Source of the DNA: Alphaproteobacteria bacterium | GTDB taxonomy: Bacteria; Pseudomonadota; Alphaproteobacteria; Rhizobiales; JAJFHC01 | NCBI GenBank assembly: GCA_021775805.1 | Contig: JAJFHD010000124.1 | Coordinates: forward strand, 33,771 to 97,770 | Reading direction: 5' to 3' | DNA: 64,000 nucleotides | Translations under genes and position numbers: made by a program | Shown: one piece after another, positions 34,781 to 44,956 of the stretch | Position numbering within the stretch: position 1 is the first letter of the stretch | Layout of the letters: each line of letters begins with the position of its first letter | The notes under the pieces: generated by a model | Seen by the model: the letters and a program-made list of their open reading frames with translations, nothing else | What the model was told of the DNA's origin: nothing | The model's database searches: none

Positions 34781-35377
34781 ATGACAGAGATCAACGATAG
34801 CACGGTCGCGATTATTGGTTGGGGATCGCTCCTATGGGATCCCGACAATCTCGCTCCATTCGTACAAGGTCGCTGGCATCTGGACAAAGGTCCATCACTT
34901 CCACTGGAGTTCTCCCGGGTCTCGCCAAAACGCAAGCAGGCACTCGCCCTGGTCATCGATCCGGAGCACGGCCGCCATTGCCAAACAAGCTTCATCGCCA
35001 GCACTCGGGCAACGGTGGAAGAATCGGTTGCCGATCTCGCAATGCGGGAACGATCCGCTGTCAATCAGATCGGTTTTGTGGACGTTCTGTCCTCCACGTC
35101 GGCAGGACGGTTTTCTCCCATTGTTTCCCAGATCGGGCAATGGGTTCAGTCTGCCGGCATTTCAGGAGCGGTCTGGACGGACCTTCCGAGCAATTTTGAA
35201 ATGCACACAGGACAGGCGTTTTCCATAGCTTTGGCGATCAGCCATCTCAAGAAACTGCCCCCGGAGTCTCTTGAAGAAGCCAAACGCTACATTTCGGAGG
35301 CGCCCAGTGCGGTTGAAACGCCATTGCGTCAAAGTCTGCTTTCACAAGCTTGGTGGCAGCAGATCAGTTATTCCTAG
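34781..35377 (+). CDS. Gamma-glutamylcyclotransferase-like protein
   Basis: 198 residues. The N-terminal IIGWGSLLWDPDNLAPF is the variant of the YGSL motif of the gamma-glutamylcyclotransferase fold, and LEFSRVSPKRKQALALVIDP follows as in this uncharacterised bacterial subgroup. I do not see the usual catalytic Glu block clearly, so enzyme activity is not claimed. Stands alone between two unrelated genes on the same strand. Confidence 0.6.
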   Translation: MTEINDSTVAIIGWGSLLWDPDNLAPFVQGRWHLDKGPSLPLEFSRVSPKRKQALALVIDPEHGRHCQTSFIASTRATVEESVADLAMRERSAVNQIGFVDVLSSTSAGRFSPIVSQIGQWVQSAGISGAVWTDLPSNFEMHTGQAFSIALAISHLKKLPPESLEEAKRYISEAPSAVETPLRQSLLSQAWWQQISYS

Positions 35378-35443
35378 CCCGTATCCGTAAAACTGTACGT
35401 ACATTGACAATCCCAGAGTCCCCATGCGCTTGAGGCAATTTAG

Positions 35444-36334
35444 ATGCAGACGCTTTTTATCGGTCAATCCTACATTGACATAACATTCCTCACCGACCGG
35501 ATGCCGACGGGGGACGAAAAACATGTGGCACGAGACTATGCCGTCAGTTTTGGCGGCAATGCCGTCACCGCCGCGTTCTGCTGTGCACGGTTGGGCATCA
35601 AGCCCGAATTGCTGACATCGCTTGCCGATGACTGGCTTGGAGGCATGTTCAAAGACATGGCCGCACGCTACGGCATACAGATTCATGCCCGGCACGTTGA
35701 AGAAAGTTCCTTGTCTTTCATCATGCCCAAAGACGGGCAGCGGGCCATTGTGCGCTGCCGGGACGATAACTATCTGCACCCGTTTCCCGATCTTGACCTG
35801 ACCGGCTGCCGGGCCCTGCATGTGGACGGACATCAACCGCAAGCCGCCTTGCACTATGCCAAGCGCTGCAGAGAGATGGGCATCCTGACGTCTCTCGATG
35901 GCGGCAGCAAACGGATCAACACGGAAGAATTGTTCGGTTACATCGATGTCGCCGTCGTTTCGGAACTGATGTGTGAGCACATGGGTTTAAATGCCGAAGA
36001 AATGGTCAGTTATCTCAGGAAACGCGGCTGCCGGATTGCCGGGGTGACCCAGGGCGACAAGGGCATGCTCTGGCAGGATACGACCGGCGGTCTGCAACAA
36101 CTCGACGCCCTGCCCATTCCGAAAGACCTGGTGCTCGATTCAAACGGTGCGGGTGACACGTTTCACGGCGCGTACATGTATTCGTATCTTAATGACCCGT
36201 CACTGCCATGGCTCGACCATTTCAAATTCGCGCGCGCCGCCTCTGCCTTTGCCATACAGCATCTGGGGAATGACACCAGCCTCCCGACATTGGGGCAGAT
36301 TGATAGCGTGAGAGCGCAATACGAGGCCCGTTGA
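35444..36334 (+). CDS. PfkB-family carbohydrate kinase
   Basis: 296 residues of the ribokinase/PfkB type. N-terminal motif VSFGGNAVTAAFCCARLG and the C-terminal signature DSNGAGDTFHGAYMYSYL, with the catalytic base D238 and the GAGD anion hole. The sugar cannot be read from the sequence; some relatives in alphaproteobacteria are called sulfofructose or fructose kinases. It stops 13 bases before the convergent aspS. Confidence 0.88.
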   Translation: MQTLFIGQSYIDITFLTDRMPTGDEKHVARDYAVSFGGNAVTAAFCCARLGIKPELLTSLADDWLGGMFKDMAARYGIQIHARHVEESSLSFIMPKDGQRAIVRCRDDNYLHPFPDLDLTGCRALHVDGHQPQAALHYAKRCREMGILTSLDGGSKRINTEELFGYIDVAVVSELMCEHMGLNAEEMVSYLRKRGCRIAGVTQGDKGMLWQDTTGGLQQLDALPIPKDLVLDSNGAGDTFHGAYMYSYLNDPSLPWLDHFKFARAASAFAIQHLGNDTSLPTLGQIDSVRAQYEAR

Positions 36335-36346
36335 GCCCGGCTTCGC

Positions 36347-38122
36347 CTATTGTTTCTGAGGCAGATTCAGGCGGATGTGCAGTTCCCGCAACTGCTGGGC
36401 CGACACTTCGGACGGGGCTCCCATAAGCAGATCTTCCGCCTGCTGGTTCATAGGGTACATGGTCACTTCACGCAGGTTTTCTTCACCGCACAAAAGCATG
36501 ACGATGCGATCGATGCCGGGTGCAATGCCACCGTGAGGCGGTGCGCCATACTGCAGGGCCCGCAGCATGCCACCGAACTTTTCTTCAACGACTTCCGGTC
36601 CATAACCTGCAATCTCAAAGGCCTTGTACATGATTTCCGGCTTGTGATTCCGGATTGCCCCGGACGACAGTTCTATGCCGTTGCACACGATGTCGTACTG
36701 AAAGCCCAAAATCTCCAGTGGGTTCGACATTTCGAGAGCGTCCATTTCACCTTGCGGCATCGAGAATGGGTTGTGCGAAAAATCGACTTTCTTCTCTGTC
36801 TCGTCCCACTCGTACATCGGAAAATCGATAATCCAGCAAAAGTCGAACCGGTCATGATCGACCATGTCGAGATCGACACCGACTTTCTGGCGCGCCTGCC
36901 CCGCAAACGAGGCGAACTTCTTCGGCACGCCACAGACAAAAAACACCGCATCGCCGTCACCAAGACCCAGTTGGTCGCGCAAACCCGCTGTACGTTCTTC
37001 GCCGATGTTCTTGGCAACCGGCCCGGCTCCTTCGCCGTCCCGGAAGAAGATGTATCCCAAACCAGGCTGGCCTTCGCCTTGAGCCCAGGAGTTCATACGG
37101 TCACAGAAAGCACGAGATCCTCCCTTCTTTGCCGGTATCGCCCACACTTCTACTTGTGGATCGTTTCCGATCTGAGAGGCAAAAATCTTGAACCCCGACC
37201 CCGCAAACCAATGCGTCACATTTTCCATGACAATTGGATTGCGAAGATCGGGTTTGTCGGTGCCGTATTTGCGCATGGCATCCGAGTATGTAATGCGCGG
37301 GAAGGGGTTGGATACCGGTTTGCCGCCACCGAACTCCTCAAACACGCCGCGCAGGACTGGCTCGACGGCATTGAAGACATCTTCCTGCTCGACAAAGCTC
37401 ATTTCGATATCGAGCTGGTAAAACTCCCCCGGCGATCGGTCAGCCCGGGCATCCTCGTCGCGGAAACACGGCGCGATCTGAAAATAGCGGTCAAATCCCG
37501 CGATCATCGTGAGCTGCTTGAATTGCTGTGGCGCCTGCGGCAGGGCGTAAAATTTTCCTGGATGCATGCGGCTTGGCACGAGGAAATCGCGAGCGCCTTC
37601 GGGACTGGATGCGGTCAGTATCGGGGTCTGAAACTCGAAGAATCCCGACTCCGTCATGCGTCGCCTGATCGACGATATTATCCTGGACCGCTTGACGATA
37701 TTGGCGTGGATCCGTTCGCGCCGCAGGTCGAGGAACCGATAGGTCAGTCTTATGTCTTCGGGGTATTCCTGATCTCCAAATACCGGCAGAGGAAGCTCTT
37801 TCGCCGTGCTGAGGATCTCAAGAGCATCGATGCGAACTTCGACCTGACCGGTCGGCAGTTTGTCATTGACCGTGTCTTCGCTGCGCGCCACCACACGTCC
37901 ATCTATGCGCACCACCCATTCGGCACGGATATCTTCTGCCTTGGAGAACTCGCTGGAATCAGGATCAATTACACACTGTGTGAGGCCGTAATGATCTCGC
38001 AGATCGATGAACAGGAGACCGCCATGGTCCCGTATGCGGTGGGCCCAACCGGACAAACGAACCGTTTCTCCAACATTTGCGTCTGTCAGCTCGCCGCAGG
38101 TATGGGTGCGATAGGGATGCAT
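36347..38122 (-). CDS. aspS: Aspartyl-tRNA synthetase
   Basis: Class II synthetase of 591 residues. N-terminal OB-fold anticodon domain (YRTHTCGELTDANVGE, RLSGWAHRIRDHGGLLFIDL), motif 2 FYQLDIEMSFVEQ region with CFRDEDARADRSPGEF, the bacterial GAD insert, and motif 3 GIAPGIDRIVMLL. Many alphaproteobacteria use a non-discriminating form that also charges tRNA-Asn for GatCAB; the sequence alone does not settle this. The start at 38122 follows GAGGC; the frame extends upstream without protein-like content. Confidence 0.97.
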   Translation of the reverse strand: MHPYRTHTCGELTDANVGETVRLSGWAHRIRDHGGLLFIDLRDHYGLTQCVIDPDSSEFSKAEDIRAEWVVRIDGRVVARSEDTVNDKLPTGQVEVRIDALEILSTAKELPLPVFGDQEYPEDIRLTYRFLDLRRERIHANIVKRSRIISSIRRRMTESGFFEFQTPILTASSPEGARDFLVPSRMHPGKFYALPQAPQQFKQLTMIAGFDRYFQIAPCFRDEDARADRSPGEFYQLDIEMSFVEQEDVFNAVEPVLRGVFEEFGGGKPVSNPFPRITYSDAMRKYGTDKPDLRNPIVMENVTHWFAGSGFKIFASQIGNDPQVEVWAIPAKKGGSRAFCDRMNSWAQGEGQPGLGYIFFRDGEGAGPVAKNIGEERTAGLRDQLGLGDGDAVFFVCGVPKKFASFAGQARQKVGVDLDMVDHDRFDFCWIIDFPMYEWDETEKKVDFSHNPFSMPQGEMDALEMSNPLEILGFQYDIVCNGIELSSGAIRNHKPEIMYKAFEIAGYGPEVVEEKFGGMLRALQYGAPPHGGIAPGIDRIVMLLCGEENLREVTMYPMNQQAEDLLMGAPSEVSAQQLRELHIRLNLPQKQ

Positions 38123-38238
38123 ATATGTTCTAGCCTCAGGGGGAAATTCGAGCGCGAAAAACGCACGCCAACGTCTGTTTGTCAAGCAATCATGGCACCC
38201 TGAGACAGCGCGCAAATAATGCTGTATAGAGTGCGGCC

Positions 38239-39432
38239 ATGAATATCATAACTTCAAGTGATTCTCTGGCCGATGCCTGCCGCAGTCTCGCCTCCCATTC
38301 CTATGTCACCGTTGACACTGAGTTCCTTCGCGAAACGACGTTCTGGCCGAAGCTTTGTTTGATTCAGGTAGCCGGGCCCGATGAGGAACACATCATCGAT
38401 CCCCTTGCCAACGACATCGATCTGACGCCGTTTTTCGAATTGATGGCCAATCAAGCCGTCGTGAAAGTGTTCCATGCCGCGCGTCAGGACATCGAAATCA
38501 TGCACCATATGGGCGACGTGATACCGAAACCGCTGTTCGACACCCAGGTGGCGGCAATGGTCTGTGGTTTCGGCGACTCGGTCGGATACGAAAATATCGT
38601 GCGTAAACTGGTCAATGCCCAGATCGACAAGACATCGCGGTTCACCGACTGGTCAAAACGGCCGCTGAGTGAAAAACAGCTCAATTATGCCATGGCCGAC
38701 GTCACGCATTTACGGGTCGTCTACGACAAGCTCAACACTCAGCTGGAGACCACCGGCCGGGCTTCCTGGCTCAAGGAAGAAATGACGATCCTCGAGTCGC
38801 CCCAGACTTATGTGAGTGAGCCCCGCGACGCCTGGAAACGCCTGAAATTCCGAGCCCGCAACAAGCGCGCCCTGGCGGTTTTTACTGAAATTGCGGCGTG
38901 GCGGGAACGCGAAGCCCAGAACCGAAACACTCCCCGTAACCGAATCCTGAAGGAAGAAGCACTTCAGGAAATTGCGACGCAGACGCCAAAGTCGACAACG
39001 GATCTCGACGGCCTGCGCGCGGTGCCGCGCGGGTTCGGCCGCAGTCCGCACGCCCGGGGTCTTCTGGATGCAGTCTCTCGCGGCCTCAAGGTCGACACCA
39101 GCGAGCTACCGGATCCACGCCAACTCCATACGCCGCCGCCGCCGGGCATCGGTCCGATCATGGAAATACTAAAGGTCGCTTTGAAGATCGCATGCGATCG
39201 CCATGACGTTGCCCAGAAACTGATCGCGAACGTGGCGGACCTGGAAAAGATTGCAGCCGACGACAATGCCGATGTCCCTGCCCTTAAGGGCTGGCGCCGC
39301 GAACTGTTCGGCAATGACGCACTAAGGTTGAAACACGGCGAGTTCTGTCTGGCGATCGAAGACGGGGAAGCGGTCATGCTGCCGCGTGACACCCAGGCCT
39401 TCCAACCGCTTCTGGCAAACTCCGCTGATTGA
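38239..39432 (+). CDS. rnd: Ribonuclease D
   Basis: 3'-5' exoribonuclease in tRNA maturation, 397 residues. DEDDy exonuclease motifs: VDTEFLRE, FHAARQDIEIMHH and NYAMADVTHLRVVY with the Tyr. The HRDC domain follows at about residues 205-290 (KRALAVFTEIAAWRE, NRILKEEALQEIA). Divergent from aspS with a gap of about 115 bases. Confidence 0.95.
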   Translation: MNIITSSDSLADACRSLASHSYVTVDTEFLRETTFWPKLCLIQVAGPDEEHIIDPLANDIDLTPFFELMANQAVVKVFHAARQDIEIMHHMGDVIPKPLFDTQVAAMVCGFGDSVGYENIVRKLVNAQIDKTSRFTDWSKRPLSEKQLNYAMADVTHLRVVYDKLNTQLETTGRASWLKEEMTILESPQTYVSEPRDAWKRLKFRARNKRALAVFTEIAAWREREAQNRNTPRNRILKEEALQEIATQTPKSTTDLDGLRAVPRGFGRSPHARGLLDAVSRGLKVDTSELPDPRQLHTPPPPGIGPIMEILKVALKIACDRHDVAQKLIANVADLEKIAADDNADVPALKGWRRELFGNDALRLKHGEFCLAIEDGEAVMLPRDTQAFQPLLANSAD

Positions 39433-39851
39433 ACCTTATTGTGGATGGCGCGGTGGTAACGCCCAAACTCACGAAATCGAAGAGTGAGGGCCGCTCGTGG
39501 CGATTGTCAGGATGCGCCTTGGAACATTTTGCGCGCAATATGATACATGCGGTAACGCCTTCCGCTTTGCGATGAATGCCGACGTCCGGAGTGCGACGGA
39601 CTGACATCTGGAAGTCCGCCCTCCTCCGGTGCCCCGGCACCGTTCCAAATACTGGCCTTTGAGATTGGTGCGGTCCCGGTTCTGCGAAGCAGCACTGGCG
39701 TGCTGCATCGCGCCCGGGAAACGGGTGACTCAAACGATGTTCATCATCTTCGTTCCCAGGCCCCCGGTCAGGGCGAGTCGGGGTCTTTCCACAAAGAGGC
39801 AGCCAGGCGAACCCACCCAGATGAGTCATTTTGACGAAAAACGCTGTAGGG
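39433..39851. other. Unassigned stretch between rnd and a convergent hydrolase gene
   Basis: About 420 bases with no recognised gene. Open frames of up to 164 codons exist on the minus strand and 93 on the plus strand, but they overlap each other and show no domain. It could be a decayed gene or a repeat family member; the sequence alone does not show which. No good terminator was found between the convergent genes. Confidence 0.3.
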
Positions 39852-40733
39852 CTACCGAATATCGACATACAATTTCAGGAAGGCAAGCACTGCGTTCTGT
39901 GCTTGTTTGAATTCAAGGAGTGCATGTTCCTTTGCAAGCACACCTTGATTGAACACAATCGATTTGCTGCCGTTTTTATCATTCATAAATTTTCCGCAAT
40001 CACCCTTGTTCCACGGGTTTTGAAACCAGGGATCGCCCGCACTCACCAATGACAACACCGGCTCATTCGCGGGCGCATTGATGCCTGCATACTCGCTCCA
40101 ACCAGCGGCACAGGTCCAACCCTCAATCACACGGGCGCGCACAAACTGCTTGTCGTTGGCCGGTTTGAAGGTGGCTGCGGTGACACCCCCCTGGCTAAAG
40201 CCGGCCAAGACCATATTGTCGGCATCGACAAACGGAAGGGTCTTGGCCATTTCGATCGCGTGTCCGGCGTCAAGCTTACGCATCTGCAAGGTGGGGCGGT
40301 ACATCCCTCCCCTGCGGGTTTTGGGGTCGCAGGACATGGGGTACTTGGTTCGGGCCAGACTCGCCGGAGCGATGACCAGAAAGCCGCTGTCTGCGAAAAA
40401 TTTTATGCGCCGGTGTGTTCCCGGCCAGATACCTGTGCAGCCATGCAGGTAAATCACCGTCGGAAACCTGTTTGCTCCGTCACCGAATTTGGCCGAGAGT
40501 TCCGCAATCGACGTTTTCCTGGAACGACCAGAACCTTCTGGCATCCGCACAACGGCCGACATCCACGTTCGCCTGATCTGATCCGGATCCCCGATGTCCT
40601 CCGGCGTCATGTCATATTGTTTGGTGAATTGCTTGGTGTCGTTGTGCAATCCCGGGGCTTGTGCGCTGACGGTTTCAGAGTGCACCGTCAGGAAAACTGC
40701 CAGCGTCGCAAGGTGAAACAATCGACAACGCAT
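39852..40733 (-). CDS. Secreted alpha/beta hydrolase (dienelactone hydrolase-like)
   Basis: 293 residues. Signal peptide (LFHLATLAVFLTVHSETVSA), then the alpha/beta hydrolase core: TVIYLHGCTGIW, the nucleophile elbow GFSQGGVTAA, an acidic residue near VSAGDPWF, and the His in KEHALLEF near the C-terminus. Related proteins hydrolyse esters or lactones; the substrate is unknown. It stands alone, convergent with rnd. Confidence 0.78.
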   Translation of the reverse strand: MRCRLFHLATLAVFLTVHSETVSAQAPGLHNDTKQFTKQYDMTPEDIGDPDQIRRTWMSAVVRMPEGSGRSRKTSIAELSAKFGDGANRFPTVIYLHGCTGIWPGTHRRIKFFADSGFLVIAPASLARTKYPMSCDPKTRRGGMYRPTLQMRKLDAGHAIEMAKTLPFVDADNMVLAGFSQGGVTAATFKPANDKQFVRARVIEGWTCAAGWSEYAGINAPANEPVLSLVSAGDPWFQNPWNKGDCGKFMNDKNGSKSIVFNQGVLAKEHALLEFKQAQNAVLAFLKLYVDIR

Positions 40734-40883
40734 GACGGTTCCTTTCGTACATTTCTCAATTAATTTTCGCTTGGCAGCGACTATGTCAACCGGGACAGGT
40801 CCATTCAGTCACCGGCAGGAGCCGCCTGTGTATGGTGAGTGTCCAAGTTGGCTTCGCCGAACCGCAAGGGGTAGCAAGCAACA

Positions 40884-42398
40884 CTAAGCGACTTCGATAC
40901 TTTGAGTCAGACCAAGGAGCCGGGTCAGGTCATTCATTCGTTTCACAACCGGTTCTCCCTGCAGGTCGCCCAATTTCCTTCCAAGCGTCAGAACGAGCGT
41001 TTGTTCGGACAGGCCGAATGAGATCTTCGGCAGAATGTCTGGGCCGAATCCCGACAGGACGTATGCCAGGCGCAAGGCTGCGGCCAGGACACGGGCGCGC
41101 TCGATTTGCTCGGCGTCAATCAGATCGTCAAATTGAGGACTTACCTTTTTGCTTCGGACACCTGCATACCGAAAATAGATGGTGAGTGCCAGAAATGCCC
41201 GGCCTGCGTGGTCGATCGCACTAAACGAGGCATTGGCGATAACGTTAAGACTCTGTTCGCCCTTGTAGTCCTGATGCGCGCGCCATCCGATGTCGGCCAG
41301 GAGACAAGCAGCGTGACGCAGCCTTTTCTCTTCGGCGCGCTCGTCTTTAACAACCAGTGCGAACAATTGATCCGTCCAGTGACACAGGTCCCGCACCCCA
41401 TTGGGCGATCTCGAACGCGCGCGCGCCAGATCCCATGCGGCAGACAGAAGCGGGTCTTTCTGGCGATTCTTGGCCTTGAGTTTACTGAACAGCAGGCCTT
41501 CCCGCACACCGTAGGCCGATATGACGAGGTCCGACACGTGTGTTCTTTCCAGAAGCTCGTCCATGACGATTGCCCCATACGGCAGCGTTTCCGCGCGGTT
41601 ATCGGAGATTGCATGGATATCCCGAAGCGACGCAGGTCCCAATCCACTGACCACCAAGGCCAAAGCACGCGCTGACTTAGCTGGAATATCGTAGTTGTGG
41701 AGGACGTTGAGCGGGTACTCGTTCTGAGCCATGTGAATGCGCGCCAGATTTCGCCAGGTTCCGCCAACCGCATAGAATGTCCTGTCATCCAATCCATGCA
41801 GCAGAGCAAGTTCATCCAGCGAATCGGTAACGATCTTTCTCGCTGTTTTCAGGTTGCCTTCCGCCATGTCCATCAACCGCAGCGGTCCAAAAGGCAACGT
41901 GACACCGTCGCCGAGTTCACCATCGCGGATTACCGTCAACTCCAGACTGCCGCCGCCAAGGTCACCGACGATACCTTGTGCATCGGGTATGCCGGCGAGT
42001 ACACCAAAGGCTGCAAGCCTTGCCTCATCCCGGCCGGTCAGCACCTTCACGGAAACCCCCAGGGCACGCTTGGCATTTCTAACAAACTCACCGCCATTCT
42101 TGGCCTCACGCGCGGCCGCTGTGGCGATTGCGTAGGTTTTTCGCGTTCCAAATTGCGCCAACAGTTGGCGAAATCTCCTGAGCGCCTGAATTGCCCGGGC
42201 AACGCTGTCTTCATTCATGCGGCCGGTGGTGGCAATACCGCGACCGAGACCGCACAGAACCTTTTCGTTGTAGACAGGTGTTGGGCTTCTGCGCTCGCCG
42301 TCGTAAACCACAAGCCTGATGGAGTTCGACCCGATGTCGACAACGCCAACCGGCGCGTAAAACGGGGCTCTACCAAGAACATGGTCGGGTTTCGTCAC
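40884..42398 (-). CDS. ppx: Exopolyphosphatase / guanosine pentaphosphatase (Ppx/GppA)
   Basis: About 504 residues. The ASKHA-type phosphate loops are seen: VGVVDIGSNSIRLVVYDG at the N-terminus, GIVGDLGGGSLELTVI and FYAVGGTWRNLARI. A C-terminal HD-like region follows (HAACLLADIGWRAH). It degrades polyphosphate or pppGpp. The next minus-strand gene upstream is ppk, so a polyphosphate unit is likely. Start uncertain: GTG at 42398 near GGGGGG is used; a TTG at 42422 is also open. Confidence 0.92.
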   Translation of the reverse strand: MTKPDHVLGRAPFYAPVGVVDIGSNSIRLVVYDGERRSPTPVYNEKVLCGLGRGIATTGRMNEDSVARAIQALRRFRQLLAQFGTRKTYAIATAAAREAKNGGEFVRNAKRALGVSVKVLTGRDEARLAAFGVLAGIPDAQGIVGDLGGGSLELTVIRDGELGDGVTLPFGPLRLMDMAEGNLKTARKIVTDSLDELALLHGLDDRTFYAVGGTWRNLARIHMAQNEYPLNVLHNYDIPAKSARALALVVSGLGPASLRDIHAISDNRAETLPYGAIVMDELLERTHVSDLVISAYGVREGLLFSKLKAKNRQKDPLLSAAWDLARARSRSPNGVRDLCHWTDQLFALVVKDERAEEKRLRHAACLLADIGWRAHQDYKGEQSLNVIANASFSAIDHAGRAFLALTIYFRYAGVRSKKVSPQFDDLIDAEQIERARVLAAALRLAYVLSGFGPDILPKISFGLSEQTLVLTLGRKLGDLQGEPVVKRMNDLTRLLGLTQSIEVA

Positions 42399-42555
42399 GG
42401 GCCCCCCGGCAGCTAGTGGCAACCGAAACGCTGGATCTGCTGTGGCGTTGTCGGCGATAATGTCGGCGAATAATCTCTATCGCCTCGTTGTTACCAAGTC
42501 ACGGTTTGTTTTGGAATGCGGTCCGTTTGCCGCGTCCACCGAAACAGTCACCCAC

Positions 42556-44811
42556 TCAGCGTTTATCCTTTGATTTTCTTCTCTTCTTTATGAACGAAGG
42601 CGGCAGGTCCTCCTGCAGCGATTTGCCCCGACCCGAGAGGCTGGGATTGTTCATGAAGTACTCGTGAGCATTGAAAGCCTTCTCCCCCTTATCGGCTGAA
42701 ACTCTCTTGGAACTGCCGTCGGCGAGGAGACGCCAACTCTGCTGATTGTCCTGCAGGTTGGCGACCATAATCTGATCCAGGATTTGCTCGTGAACCGTGG
42801 GGTTGTCGATCGGAATGAGAGTTTCCACGCGGCGGTCCAGATTTCGAGGCATAAGGTCCGCTGATGAAATATAAACTGTCGCATGTGGCGACGGCAATCT
42901 GTGACCGGATCCGAAACATAGAATTCGAGAATGTTCGAGGAAGCGCCCGACTATGCTCTTCACCCGGATATTGTCAGAAAGCCCCTCAACGCCTGGGCGC
43001 AGACAGCATATCCCCCTGACAATCAGGTCAATTTCCACACCATTTCGACTGGCCTCGTACAAAGCGTCAATTATGGCCGGATCGACAAGCGAATTCACCT
43101 TTCCCCAGATTCCAGCAGGCCGGCCCGCCCTGGCATGCTCGATCTCCTGCTTGATGTGATGAAGAATCCGGGCCCGCAGATTCACTGGCGACATTGCAAT
43201 GCGTTCAATATGTTTTGGCTCGGCATAGCCGGTAATGAAATTGAACAGCTGTGCCGCTTCCTGGGCAAACGTCTCGCTGCACGTGAAAAATGACAGATCG
43301 GTGTAGATCTTCGCCGTTATGGGATGGTAATTGCCGGTGCCAAAATGCACGTAGGTCCGGAGACCGCCGGCCTCGCGGCGCACCACCAGACTCACTTTGG
43401 CGTGGGTTTTCAGTTCGATAAAACCATAGACGACCTGGGCGCCTGCCCGCTCCAGATTTCGCGCCCACTGAATGTTGGCCTCTTCGTCAAATCGAGCTCT
43501 CAACTCAACAAGGGCGGTAACCGATTTGCCGGCTTCGGCCGCTTCCGACAAGGCGGCTATGATGGGCGAGTCCTTCGATGTTCGGTACAAAGTCTGTTTA
43601 ATCGCAACGACATCCGGATCCCGGGCGGCCTGGCGCAGGAACTGCACAACCACATCGAACGATTCATATGGGTGGTGGACCACAATGTCTTTTTCACGAA
43701 TTGCCGCAAAACAGTCGCCGCCGTGATCCCGAACCCGTTCCGGGAACCTTGCGTTATAGGGTTTGAACATCAGGTCGGCGCGATTGTCGATTATGAGTTG
43801 ACCGGTGTCTGCGTATCCGACCAGTCCGCCCACGACGATCATGTCGGGCTCGTTGAATCGGAGTTCGTGGGCGACAAAGCGGCGCAGGTGCTTCGGCATT
43901 CTGGCCGATACTTCAAGCCTGATAACCGTGCCCCGCCGACGGCGCTTGAGGGCACTTTCGTAGAGCCGAACGAGATCTTCCGCTTCTTCCTCGATTTCAA
44001 TATCACTGTCGCGGATGACTCTGAATTCCCCCTGTCCAAGAACTTCGTACCCGGGAAACAGGCGCGAAATGAACATTCCGATGACGTTTTCAATCGACAG
44101 GAAGCGGTCCTTCGTCGAGAAGGTGCCCCGTTTCGCGCGGGGCAGCTGTACAAACCGGTCGATACGCCGGGGAATTGGCAGCAGAGCATTCATGGTACGC
44201 CCGTCGCCTCGGCGTCGCAATTGAAGTGCCTGGGTAAAGCCAAGATTGGGTATGAATGGAAACGGGTGGGCTGGATCGATTGCCAATGGCGTCAACACCG
44301 GAAAAATCTCGGCAAGGAAGTATTTCTCAATCCACTTTTTGTCCGACTCTGAGATTTCCTCTGGCTCCTGCAGGAGTATGCCGGCATCCGCCAGTCCCTG
44401 TTTGAGCGTTTCCCAACAGTGTTCCTGGGCGGCGACCAGTTCACTGGTTACCCGTGCAATGCGTTCCAACTGTTCCGCTGCCGTGAGGCCATCCTGACTC
44501 ACGGACGAAACGCCGGCGCTAATCTGCCCGCGCAGCCCGGCGGCGCGAACCATGTAGAACTCGTCAAGATTGCTTGCCGATATGGAGAGGAATCGCACCC
44601 GTTCCAACAACGGGTAGTTGGTGTTGTAGGCCTCTTCAAGAACACGCATGTTGAATCCCAACCAGGATATCTCCCGGTTGATGAAGCGTTGCGGGCTGTC
44701 CAGAGGCACATGCGCTAGAGCTGCATCGCCGCTGCCGCCGTCCATGACGGTTGCCGATACAGCTTGTTCAATCTCCGCTATCGTGCCGACGCCTTTCGGA
44801 TCTTCCGTCAC
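42556..44811 (-). CDS. ppk: Polyphosphate kinase 1
   Basis: Makes polyphosphate from ATP at the membrane; 751 residues with a GTG start. The N domain begins RFINREISWLGFNMRVLEEA; the phosphorylated His lies in FIELKTHAKVSLVVRRE, and YVHFGTGNYHPITAKIYTD follows. The second catalytic His block is CFGSGHRLPSPHATVYISSADLM, split by family between residues 620 and 650, with RNLDRRVETLIPI. Upstream hdaA and downstream ppx lie on the same strand, the standard alphaproteobacterial layout. Confidence 0.97.
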   Translation of the reverse strand: MTEDPKGVGTIAEIEQAVSATVMDGGSGDAALAHVPLDSPQRFINREISWLGFNMRVLEEAYNTNYPLLERVRFLSISASNLDEFYMVRAAGLRGQISAGVSSVSQDGLTAAEQLERIARVTSELVAAQEHCWETLKQGLADAGILLQEPEEISESDKKWIEKYFLAEIFPVLTPLAIDPAHPFPFIPNLGFTQALQLRRRGDGRTMNALLPIPRRIDRFVQLPRAKRGTFSTKDRFLSIENVIGMFISRLFPGYEVLGQGEFRVIRDSDIEIEEEAEDLVRLYESALKRRRRGTVIRLEVSARMPKHLRRFVAHELRFNEPDMIVVGGLVGYADTGQLIIDNRADLMFKPYNARFPERVRDHGGDCFAAIREKDIVVHHPYESFDVVVQFLRQAARDPDVVAIKQTLYRTSKDSPIIAALSEAAEAGKSVTALVELRARFDEEANIQWARNLERAGAQVVYGFIELKTHAKVSLVVRREAGGLRTYVHFGTGNYHPITAKIYTDLSFFTCSETFAQEAAQLFNFITGYAEPKHIERIAMSPVNLRARILHHIKQEIEHARAGRPAGIWGKVNSLVDPAIIDALYEASRNGVEIDLIVRGICCLRPGVEGLSDNIRVKSIVGRFLEHSRILCFGSGHRLPSPHATVYISSADLMPRNLDRRVETLIPIDNPTVHEQILDQIMVANLQDNQQSWRLLADGSSKRVSADKGEKAFNAHEYFMNNPSLSGRGKSLQEDLPPSFIKKRRKSKDKR

Positions 44812-44956
44812 ATTCTGATCCCAGATTTTTATGTTGATTGGTAATGGTGCCTGATAATGCCGTAAAACACCAAAGCCTCAGTGACACAATACGACAGCGA
44901 GGTAAATATTTCGATGCGACTGGCAATCGCCAGGTTCTAACTGTGAAACTTCACAG

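Noticed and set aside
34747..35064. Minus-strand 105-codon frame
   Set aside because: Antisense of the gamma-glutamylcyclotransferase-like gene with no motif.
36350..38203. A 617-codon open frame on the plus strand
   Set aside because: It lies entirely antisense to aspS, whose motifs are unambiguous; it has no domain and arises from codon bias of the opposite strand.
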